DNA from: an uncultured Flavobacteriaceae bacterium
GTDB lineage: Bacteria > Bacteroidota > Bacteroidia > Flavobacteriales > Flavobacteriaceae
DNA: 64,000 nucleotides
Assembly: GCA_943789305.1 (NCBI GenBank)
Contig: CALSTP010000001.1
Location: 410,178 to 474,177, forward strand
Direction: 5' to 3'
Shown: positions 57,077 through 64,000 of the stretch, in pieces
How the letters are laid out: every line of letters starts with the position of its first letter
How positions within the stretch are numbered: the first letter of the stretch is position 1
Program-made: the position numbers and the translations under genes
Notes under the pieces: generated by a model
Database searches by the model: none
What the model was told of the DNA's origin: nothing
Seen by the model: the letters and a program-made list of their open reading frames with translations, nothing else

Positions 57077-57087
57077 TAAATATATTT

Positions 57088-57095
57088 TATATTTG
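57088..57095 (+). promoter_or_regulatory. -10 (TATATTTG) of the mraZ-dcw operon
   Basis: Exact TAnnTTTG, 25 bp before the mraZ ATG. The -33 region falls on the GTGG repeats (GTG at 57063, 22 bp spacing), so binding there would block the promoter. Confidence 0.6.
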
Positions 57096-57120
57096 ATAAA
57101 TCAATTCGCAAACAATTAAG

Positions 57121-57588
57121 ATGCAGCACTTTATTGGGACATATGAATGTAAGGCAGATTCTAAAGGACGTATCATGCTCCCAGTCGCATTGAAAAAACA
57201 ATTAGCTCACAATCTATCTGATCAGTTTGTTTTGAAACGAGCTGTTTTTAATGCCTGTTTGGAGTTGTATCCTATAAAAGAATGGGATGCGATGATGGAA
57301 AAGGTTAATCAGCTCAACCGTTTCAATAAAAAAAACAATGACTTCATAAGAAGATTTACTGCGGGTGTTCGTTTGATTGAAGTTGATTCTACAGGTAGGT
57401 TATTGATACCAAAAGACCTAATTGTTCATGCAGGTATTTCAAAAGAAACTGTAATTTCTTCGGCTGTAAATATTCTTGAAATCTGGGATAAGGAACGTTA
57501 TGAAGAGGCTATCAGTGAAGCAACAATCGATTTCGGCGATTTGGCTGAAGAAGTAATGGGAGACAAAGATGGAGATCAATTATCATAA
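57121..57588 (+). CDS. mraZ: Division/cell-wall cluster transcriptional regulator MraZ
   Basis: 155 aa with two SpoVT-AbrB-type motifs (DSKGRIMLPVALKKQ near residue 14 and DSTGRLLIPKDL near 91). MraZ forms a ring that represses the dcw promoter. rsmH starts 20 bp inside its 3' end, indicating coupled translation. The GTGG repeats upstream are the candidate site. Confidence 0.96.
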   Translation: MQHFIGTYECKADSKGRIMLPVALKKQLAHNLSDQFVLKRAVFNACLELYPIKEWDAMMEKVNQLNRFNKKNNDFIRRFTAGVRLIEVDSTGRLLIPKDLIVHAGISKETVISSAVNILEIWDKERYEEAISEATIDFGDLAEEVMGDKDGDQLS

Positions 57589-58471
57589 TCCAGTTCTACT
57601 GAATCGCAGTGTAAGTGACCTTATCACTCAAAAAAACGGGGTTTATGTTGACGTTACTTTTGGAGGAGGAGGTCATTCAAAAAAAATATTGAAATCACTT
57701 GGTGTAGAAGGAAAATTATATGCTTTTGACCAAGATCAAGATGCCCAACAAAACACATTTTCAGACCCAAGGTTTGAATTAATTGAAGCAAACTTCAAAG
57801 ACCTTAAAAGGTATTTGAAATTTTATGGAGTAAAAGAAGTTGATGGTATTCTAGCAGATTTTGGTGTTTCATCTCATCAATTTGATGATGAAAGAAGAGG
57901 ATTTTCAACTCGATTCGAAGGTCAGTTGGATATGCGTATGGATCAAACTTCATTGCTTTCTGCACATGAAGTTGTAAATACTTATTCCGAACAACAATTA
58001 ATTTCAATCCTAAAGTTATATGGAGAAGTAAAGGGCGCTCACAAAATTGCATCTGCAATTTTGGATCGAAGAGAACAATGTAGCATTGATACTACAACTG
58101 ATCTTAATGAAGTAATTAAACCCTTAGTCCCTGAACGATTTCTCAATAAAGTACTGGCTCAAGTTTTTCAGGCAATCCGTATTGAAGTTAATCAAGAACT
58201 CGAAGTCATCAAATTATTCCTTGAACAAGCTGTTGATGTTCTAAAACCTGGCGGAAGGCTGGTTTGCATATCCTATCACTCTTTAGAAGATCGTTTGGTT
58301 AAGCGCTTTGTGAGAGAAGGAGTTTTTGAAGGGTATGCTGAACAAGATTTTTTTGGGAATCGATTTGTCCCAATGAAAAAAATTGGAGGATTGGTAACTC
58401 CTGATGAAGAAGAAATAAAATTAAACAGTAGGGCAAGAAGCGCAAAACTTAGAACGGCAGAAAAAAGATGA
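57569..58471 (+). CDS. rsmH: 16S rRNA (cytosine(1402)-N4)-methyltransferase
   Basis: 300 aa. The SAM-binding DVTFGGGGHSKKIL and LADFGVSSHQFD motifs, with CISYHSLEDRLVKRF near the C-terminus. It methylates C1402 of 16S rRNA. It overlaps mraZ and the ftsL-like gene (4 bp). Confidence 0.96.
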   Translation: MEINYHNPVLLNRSVSDLITQKNGVYVDVTFGGGGHSKKILKSLGVEGKLYAFDQDQDAQQNTFSDPRFELIEANFKDLKRYLKFYGVKEVDGILADFGVSSHQFDDERRGFSTRFEGQLDMRMDQTSLLSAHEVVNTYSEQQLISILKLYGEVKGAHKIASAILDRREQCSIDTTTDLNEVIKPLVPERFLNKVLAQVFQAIRIEVNQELEVIKLFLEQAVDVLKPGGRLVCISYHSLEDRLVKRFVREGVFEGYAEQDFFGNRFVPMKKIGGLVTPDEEEIKLNSRARSAKLRTAEKR

Positions 58472-58785
58472 ATCAACTACTATCTCTTTTAAACATAGAC
58501 TTTTTGATAAAGGATGATGCCTTAAAAAATTGGCGTATGATTTTGTATCTCTCTTTGTTAGCTCTAATAATCATTTCAAGTGGTCATTTGGCTGACAAAA
58601 AAATATTTGAAATCGCACAACTCAATAATGAGTTGAAAGAAATGAAAAGTGAATTTGTAGAGAAACGAGCTTATTTAATGGAACTCAAAATGGAGTCTCG
58701 TGTAATTAAGTCATTACAAGAAATTGGAATTAAGCCTGCTAAAATGCCACCAGTAAAACTAACAGTAGAATCGAACAAAAAATGA
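58468..58785 (+). CDS. FtsL-like division protein
   Basis: 105 aa with one transmembrane helix (about residues 24-42) followed by a short coiled-coil-like region. Position between rsmH and ftsI is where ftsL lies in dcw clusters. Sequence conservation is low in this family, so identity rests on context and topology. Overlaps of 4 bp on each side. Confidence 0.8.
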   Translation: MNQLLSLLNIDFLIKDDALKNWRMILYLSLLALIIISSGHLADKKIFEIAQLNNELKEMKSEFVEKRAYLMELKMESRVIKSLQEIGIKPAKMPPVKLTVESNKK

Positions 58786-60773
58786 GTGCAGAGATAAAAA
58801 AAATAAACAATCGTTTTTACCTGGTGGTACTGGGCTTGTTTGTCTTTGCATGTACATTAGTTTATAAATTATTTGTAATCCAATTCACTGAAGGAGATTA
58901 CTATCGCGATTTGGCAAAAAAACGTACGGTTAAAAATTTTGTACTTCAACCCAGTAGAGGGAATATTTATGCTGATGATCAAAGTTTGTTGGCTACAACA
59001 GTCCCAAAGTATGAAATACGTTGGGATGCTAAAGTACCTTCAGATCAACTTTTTGAAAAACACAAAGACAGTTTAGCCCGTGCTCTTGGTAATTTATTCG
59101 ACAAACCAAGCTCTTTTTATTACAAAAAGTTAAAAAAGGCTAGGCTTGAGAGTAATAGGTATTTATTGATAGGTAAAAATTTAAATTATTCAACGTACAA
59201 AAAAATTAAAAGTTTCCCCTTGTTTAATCGATCTTCTCTCAAAGGAGGTTTAATCGTAGAATCTCGATTGGCAAGAGAAAACCCAATTGGGAAAATTGCC
59301 GAGCGTACTATTGGATATGAGCAGAAAGATCCAAGCGGCAATTACCTCAGAGTTGGATTAGAAGGTGCCTTTGGACAATATTTGAAAGGTGAAAATGGAA
59401 GGCGTTTGAAACAAAAAATTGCAAATGGACAATGGAAGCCCATAAATGATAATAATGAAAAAGAACCCACAGAGGGATTTGATGTTCATACAACACTAAA
59501 CATCAATATGCAGGACATTGCGCATCATGCACTTTTAAGTCAACTTGAGAAATTTGAAGCCGATCATGGAAGTGTTATTGTCATGGAAACTAAAACTGGG
59601 AATATCAAGGCCATATCGAATTTGGGCAGAACATCCAAGGGGAAATATTACGAAAAGTTAAATTATGCAATCGGTGAGGCTCATGAGCCTGGTTCTACCT
59701 TTAAACTCATGGCTATGATTGCCGCATTAGAAGATGGAGTTATCGATCAAAATGATCTGGTTGATACCACTGGGGGAGAGCTTACATTTTATAAAAAATA
59801 TAAAGTTAGAGATTCAAAAAAAGGAGGTTATGGAATTCTTACCGCATCAAAAGTTTTTGAAGTTTCATCCAATACAGGGATAGTAAAAATCATTCACGAA
59901 AATTACAAAAGGAATCCTTCTAAATTTGTGGATCGTCTTTATAATATGGGATTAAATAAACCTTTGAGTTTGCCTTTTAAGGGCGAAGCTTTACCAAAGA
60001 TCCCATACCCGACAGACTCCGATTGGGATGGATTGGATTTACCTTGGATGGCATTTGGCTATGGTGTTTTGATGACCCCCCTTCAAACTTTAACATTTTA
60101 TAATGCAATTGCAAATCAGGGTGAGATGGTTAAGCCAAAGTTTATTGATCGTATCAGTAATTTTGGTGAATTTCCAGTAAAAGTTTTTGAAAAAGAAGTT
60201 ATCAATCCTTCAATATGTTCTCAAGAAACTCTTGAGAAAGTTAAAAAAATGATGTTCAATGTGGTGGACAAAAAATGGGGAACAGCTCACAAAATTAAAG
60301 ACAAGAAATTTTCTATTGCGGGTAAAACAGGTACCTGCCAAGTAGATTATACCAAAGAAGAAACGCAGTATGTGGCAAGTTTTGTAGGTTATTTCCCAGC
60401 AGATGAACCAAAATATTCGTGTATTGTTGTTATTCACCGCCCCAATAAAGCTCTCGGTTATTATGGTGCAGAAGTTGCAGCCCCTGTTTTCAAAGAAATA
60501 GCACTAAAAATATTCAATACAACTCCTGTTGAAGTGATTGTTCCTGATTTGAATTTAGCTAATCAACAAATTACCCCAGATAAAATAAAACAAATATTAG
60601 CTGATCAAATCATCCCTAATGTCAAAGGGATGCCCGGTATGGACGCTTTAATGGTTTTGGAGCGTTTGGGGCTTGAAGTGAAATTAAAGGGTAAAGGAAA
60701 AGTTTTTCGACAATCCTTAAAACATGGATTAAAGGTAAAAAGTAAGCAACAAATTTTATTAGAGCTTTCATGA
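58782..60773 (+). CDS. ftsI: Penicillin-binding protein, division transpeptidase FtsI (with PASTA domain)
   Basis: 663 aa with an N-terminal membrane anchor (residues 13-30), a dimerisation domain, and the transpeptidase: SxxK (S305-K308, GSTFK), SxN (S362-N364), and KTG (515-517). A single C-terminal PASTA domain (about 610-663, IPNVKGMPGMDALM) is present. It crosslinks septal peptidoglycan. It overlaps the flanking genes by 4 bp. Confidence 0.94.
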   Translation: MSAEIKKINNRFYLVVLGLFVFACTLVYKLFVIQFTEGDYYRDLAKKRTVKNFVLQPSRGNIYADDQSLLATTVPKYEIRWDAKVPSDQLFEKHKDSLARALGNLFDKPSSFYYKKLKKARLESNRYLLIGKNLNYSTYKKIKSFPLFNRSSLKGGLIVESRLARENPIGKIAERTIGYEQKDPSGNYLRVGLEGAFGQYLKGENGRRLKQKIANGQWKPINDNNEKEPTEGFDVHTTLNINMQDIAHHALLSQLEKFEADHGSVIVMETKTGNIKAISNLGRTSKGKYYEKLNYAIGEAHEPGSTFKLMAMIAALEDGVIDQNDLVDTTGGELTFYKKYKVRDSKKGGYGILTASKVFEVSSNTGIVKIIHENYKRNPSKFVDRLYNMGLNKPLSLPFKGEALPKIPYPTDSDWDGLDLPWMAFGYGVLMTPLQTLTFYNAIANQGEMVKPKFIDRISNFGEFPVKVFEKEVINPSICSQETLEKVKKMMFNVVDKKWGTAHKIKDKKFSIAGKTGTCQVDYTKEETQYVASFVGYFPADEPKYSCIVVIHRPNKALGYYGAEVAAPVFKEIALKIFNTTPVEVIVPDLNLANQQITPDKIKQILADQIIPNVKGMPGMDALMVLERLGLEVKLKGKGKVFRQSLKHGLKVKSKQQILLELS

Positions 60774-62230
60774 AACAGTTGAAGAACATATTATTTGGTG
60801 TTGCTATTGAACAAACCTTTGGATCTTTAGACAAACAAATCAGCACTGTTGTTTATGATTCTCGTAAAGTCGAAACGAATAGTGTTTTTGTTGCTATCAA
60901 AGGTGACCTAGTAGATGGGCATGACTATATTGATAAGGCATTTGAATTGGGCGCCACAGTAGCAATTGTCGAAGATCAAGTGAATTATAATCACACAGAA
61001 ATCACATTAATAAGGGTTCAAGATACTCGAATTGCATTAGCAGTTTTAGCGGATAATTATTATGAGAATCCTTCTCGCAATCTTGAGTTAATTGGAATTA
61101 CCGGGACCAATGGTAAAACTACTGTAGCCAGTTTATGCTTTGAGTTATTTTCTCAAATGGGTTATGCATCTGGACTTCTATCAACTGTAGCCATTAAATA
61201 TGGAAATCATAAACTCCAAGCAACACACACAACTCCTGATCCACTTGAAATTAACAAACACTTGAGTGAAATGGTTGTTTTGGGGATAAGTCATTGTTTT
61301 ATGGAAGTTTCTTCTCATGGGATTCATCAAAAACGAATTTATGGATTGAATTTCAGATCTGGTGTATTTACCAACCTTACACGAGACCATTTAGACTATC
61401 ATGAAACTTTTGCGGATTATCGAGACACTAAAAAATCATTTTTTGATATGCTTCCAAAATCTGCATTTGCTTTAGTTAATGGAGATGATAAAAACGCAGC
61501 TTTTATGCTCCAAAATACCAAAGCAAAGAAAAAATCATTTGCACTTGAAAATTATGCAGATTATCATGCACAAATTTTAGAACATCAATTTACAGGGATG
61601 CAATTAAAGGTAGATAGTCAAGAGCTATGGACTCCTATGATAGGGAATTTCAATGCATCTAACCTATTGGCTGTTTATGCAATTGCTTCACTTTTAGATC
61701 AAAATACTCTTGAAGTTTTGTCCGAACTCAGTAAACTCAAAAATGTAAAGGGTCGTTTCGAAACCATAAAGGGTCCTAAAGGTATTTTGGCGATAGTTGA
61801 TTATGCTCATACTCCTGATGCACTAAAGAATGTTTTGCAAACTATTAATTCTATTAGAACTAAAAATGAAAATCTAATTACTGTAGTGGGATGTGGTGGA
61901 GAAAGAGATCAGGGTAAAAGGCCAAAAATGGCTGCAATTGCTGCAAGATTTAGTGATCGTGTTGTTTTTACTTCGGATAACCCTAGATCAGAAGATCCCG
62001 ATCAAATTATTGCAGATATGGAAGCAGGAGTTGCTCCTGAGGATTATAAAAAAACGCTGAAAATTAGTGATCGAAAAGAAGCAATTAAGGCTGCTTGCAT
62101 GCTCTTGTCGAACAAAGATATTTTACTCATTGCAGGAAAAGGTCACGAAACTTATCAAGAAATAAAAGGAGTAAAAACACGATTTGACGATTATCAAGTA
62201 ACAGAAGAAATATTATTGAAATTATCTTAA
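60770..62230 (+). CDS. murE: UDP-N-acetylmuramoyl-L-alanyl-D-glutamate--2,6-diaminopimelate ligase
   Basis: 486 aa. ATP motif [14 protein letters not shown], and the substrate-selecting motif SDNPRSEDP, which indicates meso-diaminopimelate rather than lysine. It adds the third stem residue. It overlaps ftsI by 4 bp and is followed 1 bp later by mraY. Confidence 0.96.
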   Translation: MKQLKNILFGVAIEQTFGSLDKQISTVVYDSRKVETNSVFVAIKGDLVDGHDYIDKAFELGATVAIVEDQVNYNHTEITLIRVQDTRIALAVLADNYYENPSRNLELIGITGTNGKTTVASLCFELFSQMGYASGLLSTVAIKYGNHKLQATHTTPDPLEINKHLSEMVVLGISHCFMEVSSHGIHQKRIYGLNFRSGVFTNLTRDHLDYHETFADYRDTKKSFFDMLPKSAFALVNGDDKNAAFMLQNTKAKKKSFALENYADYHAQILEHQFTGMQLKVDSQELWTPMIGNFNASNLLAVYAIASLLDQNTLEVLSELSKLKNVKGRFETIKGPKGILAIVDYAHTPDALKNVLQTINSIRTKNENLITVVGCGGERDQGKRPKMAAIAARFSDRVVFTSDNPRSEDPDQIIADMEAGVAPEDYKKTLKISDRKEAIKAACMLLSNKDILLIAGKGHETYQEIKGVKTRFDDYQVTEEILLKLS

Positions 62231-62231
62231 T

Positions 62232-63443
62232 ATGTTGTACAATTTATTTGAGTATTTAGAAAACCAGTATCAGTTTCCAGGAGCAAGCTTATTTCAGTTT
62301 ATCTCATTCCGAGCAGCTCTCTCTGTTCTTTTTGCATTGATGTTTTCTACCATTTTTGGAAAAAAAATTATTGAATACCTGAAGCGTAAGCAAATTGGAG
62401 AATCAGTCCGCGAACTTGGTTTGGAGGGACAATCCGAAAAATCAGGTACTCCAACAATGGGTGGAGTCATAATCATCATGAGTACTTTAATTCCTGTTCT
62501 CTTGATCGCTCAACTCCAGAACATATATATTCTGCTTTTAATTTTCACCACTGTTTGGATGGGTGCAATTGGTTTTTTAGACGATTACATTAAAGTTTTT
62601 CGAAAAGATAAAACAGGGCTTAAAGGTTTTTTTAAGATTATTGGACAGGTAATATTGGGAATCGTAGTGGGATTAACTTTATACTTTCATTCTGAAGTGG
62701 TTGTTAGAATTGAGCAATCAAGCCCTCAATTTGAACACGGTATTGAAGGTTTTACAAAAGACGATAAATCTACCATTACAACAATTCCATTTTTAAAAAA
62801 CAATGAATTCGATTACGCCTTATTGATTGATTGGATTCCAAATGCAACTCCATATGCCTGGATTGTGTTTGTTCCTTTTGTTGTTTTCATGGTTACTGCT
62901 TTTTCAAATGGAGCAAACTTGACAGACGGAATTGATGGATTAGCGGCTGGTAGTTCTGCTATTATGGTTTTTACATTGGGAATCTTTGCATGGGTCTCGG
63001 GGAATGTCATTTTTTCGGATTATCTCAATGTAATGTATATCCCCAATGCTGGAGAGATAACCATATTCGTAGCATCCTTTTTGGGAGCTTTAATAGGATT
63101 CTTATGGTACAACACTTTTCCGGCACAAGTTTTTATGGGAGATACAGGAAGTTTAACCATTGGAGCAATAATAGCTGTTATTGCACTGATGATTCGCAAA
63201 GAGCTATTGTTGCCTCTTTTGTGTGGGATTTTTGTAATTGAGAATTTATCAGTTGTACTTCAGGTAGCATATTTTAAATATACCAGAAAAAAATACGGAG
63301 AAGGAAAGCGGATTTTTTTAATGGCTCCTTTACACCATCATTATCAAAAGCTGGGGTATCATGAAAGTAAAATAGTATCTCGCTTTTGGATTATTGGAAT
63401 TCTGTTAAGTGTATTAACAATAGTAACACTCAAAATTCGATAA
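62232..63443 (+). CDS. mraY: Phospho-N-acetylmuramoyl-pentapeptide-transferase
   Basis: 403 aa with about ten transmembrane helices. Catalytic Asp motifs [18 protein letters not shown] and FMGDTGSL are visible, as is [13 protein letters not shown]. It makes lipid I at the inner membrane. It overlaps murD by one base. Confidence 0.97.
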   Translation: MLYNLFEYLENQYQFPGASLFQFISFRAALSVLFALMFSTIFGKKIIEYLKRKQIGESVRELGLEGQSEKSGTPTMGGVIIIMSTLIPVLLIAQLQNIYILLLIFTTVWMGAIGFLDDYIKVFRKDKTGLKGFFKIIGQVILGIVVGLTLYFHSEVVVRIEQSSPQFEHGIEGFTKDDKSTITTIPFLKNNEFDYALLIDWIPNATPYAWIVFVPFVVFMVTAFSNGANLTDGIDGLAAGSSAIMVFTLGIFAWVSGNVIFSDYLNVMYIPNAGEITIFVASFLGALIGFLWYNTFPAQVFMGDTGSLTIGAIIAVIALMIRKELLLPLLCGIFVIENLSVVLQVAYFKYTRKKYGEGKRIFLMAPLHHHYQKLGYHESKIVSRFWIIGILLSVLTIVTLKIR

Positions 63444-64000
63444 TGGCAGAAAAACTCGTCATATTAGGAGGTGGGGAAAGCGGTGTTGGGACTGCAGTTT
63501 TGGCAGTGAAAGAAGGTTTTGATGTTTTTCTTTCTGATGCAGGAAGTATTTCTAATGAAATCAAAACTGAATTGACCACATTGGGTGTCCCTTTCGAAGA
63601 AGGAGGTCATGATTTAGAAACAATACTTAAAGCATCATTGATCATGAAAAGTCCGGGTATTTCAAATCATATTGATTTGATGCAGCAAGTTCGTTCCTCT
63701 TCTATTAAAGTGGTCTCTGAGATAGAGTTTGCTAGCCAGTTTACTTCTGCTACACTAATTGGAATAACAGGAAGTAATGGCAAAACTACTACAACTTTAT
63801 TGACCCATCATTTGTTGAAGGAATCTGGAATTAATGCAGGTGTAGCTGGAAATATTGGGTACAGCTTTGCACGTCAGGTAGCAGAAACTAAACGAGACGT
63901 TTATGTTTTAGAAATCAGCAGTTTTCAATTGGATGACATTCATAAATTCAAACCTGAAGTTGCTGTGATTACAAATATTACACCTGATCATTTGGATCGT
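63443..64000 (+). CDS. murD: UDP-N-acetylmuramoyl-L-alanine--D-glutamate ligase (partial, 3' end beyond window)
   Basis: ATG at 63443 shares its A with the mraY stop codon; 186 codons are open to the window end. N-terminal VILGGGESGVGTAVLA, ATP motif GITGSNGKTTTTLL, and the LEISSFQLDDI segment are typical of MurD. It adds D-Glu to UDP-MurNAc-L-Ala. It continues the dcw operon. Confidence 0.95.
   Translation, partial: MAEKLVILGGGESGVGTAVLAVKEGFDVFLSDAGSISNEIKTELTTLGVPFEEGGHDLETILKASLIMKSPGISNHIDLMQQVRSSSIKVVSEIEFASQFTSATLIGITGSNGKTTTTLLTHHLLKESGINAGVAGNIGYSFARQVAETKRDVYVLEISSFQLDDIHKFKPEVAVITNITPDHLDR

Noticed and set aside
1-64000. CRISPR arrays, insertion sequences, prophage or rRNA
   Set aside because: No regularly spaced repeats, transposase, integrase or phage structural frames, or rRNA sequence were seen on either strand.

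Overview
The window is AT-rich, densely coded DNA from a gliding-type marine Flavobacteriaceae-like member of the Bacteroidota. The evidence is the gliding/type IX secretion genes gldJ, porV, gldB and gldC, promoter-like elements of the Bacteroidota form (TTG ... TAnnTTTG), and the flavobacterial order nadE / gldB-gldC / ysxC / hydrolase / mraZ-dcw. I see no prophage, insertion sequence, CRISPR array or rRNA. One tRNA-Gly(UCC) is present. The species cannot be named from the sequence alone.

Left third (1-15.8 kb), mixed accessory and housekeeping. A partial radical-SAM gene arsS and its small carboxymuconolactone-decarboxylase-like partner run off the left edge (arsenosugar-type arsenic metabolism). 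They are followed by a probable decayed gene fragment, an M15 peptidase, two GNAT acetyltransferases and the tRNA. A secreted-protein cluster comes next: two tandem carboxypeptidase-regulatory-like paralogues, a DUF6702-like protein and an M1 metallopeptidase. TatA, an O-methyltransferase, a flavin reductase-like protein and a PKD-type lipoprotein follow. A tight minus-strand operon encodes alanine dehydrogenase, both 3-oxoacid CoA-transferase subunits and a GlcD-like FAD dehydrogenase. A DUF1456 protein, an ankyrin protein and a 420-bp gap with nested inverted repeats complete the region.

Middle (15.8-43.7 kb). A large beta-propeller (VPS10/BNR-type) secreted protein is followed by murF and gldJ, with porV divergent from gldJ. 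PDH E1-alpha and a two-lipoyl-domain E2 follow porV. Then come an SDR, a SprT-like protein, a mannose-1-phosphate guanylyltransferase, an Mla-type ABC transporter pair, a KAS III-like synthase, glycine dehydrogenase, a polytopic membrane protein, a rhodanese, an M3 peptidase and purK-purE. The block ends with adk-obgE-TPR protein-mpl and a PaiB-like protein.

Right third (43.7-64 kb). radC is split by two single-base insertions. It is followed by a deacetylase-family protein that seems to have lost its metal ligands, yjjG, a MazG-like protein, aroA, queA, rlmN, a polyprenyl synthetase, a DnaG primase without its N-terminal zinc ligands, nadE, gldBC, ysxC and an alpha/beta hydrolase. The division and cell-wall cluster mraZ-rsmH-ftsL-ftsI-murE-mraY-murD then runs off the right edge, preceded by three GTGG direct repeats at exact 10-bp spacing (a candidate MraZ operator).

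Peptidoglycan synthesis and recycling (murE, murF, murD, mraY, mpl, ftsI) and gliding/T9SS assembly are the main themes. I found no clearly new multi-gene system. The most unusual items are the zinc-less primase, the degenerate deacetylase, the doubly frameshifted radC, a terminator abutting the murF start codon, the missing porU between gldJ and porV, and the structured 420-bp gap.
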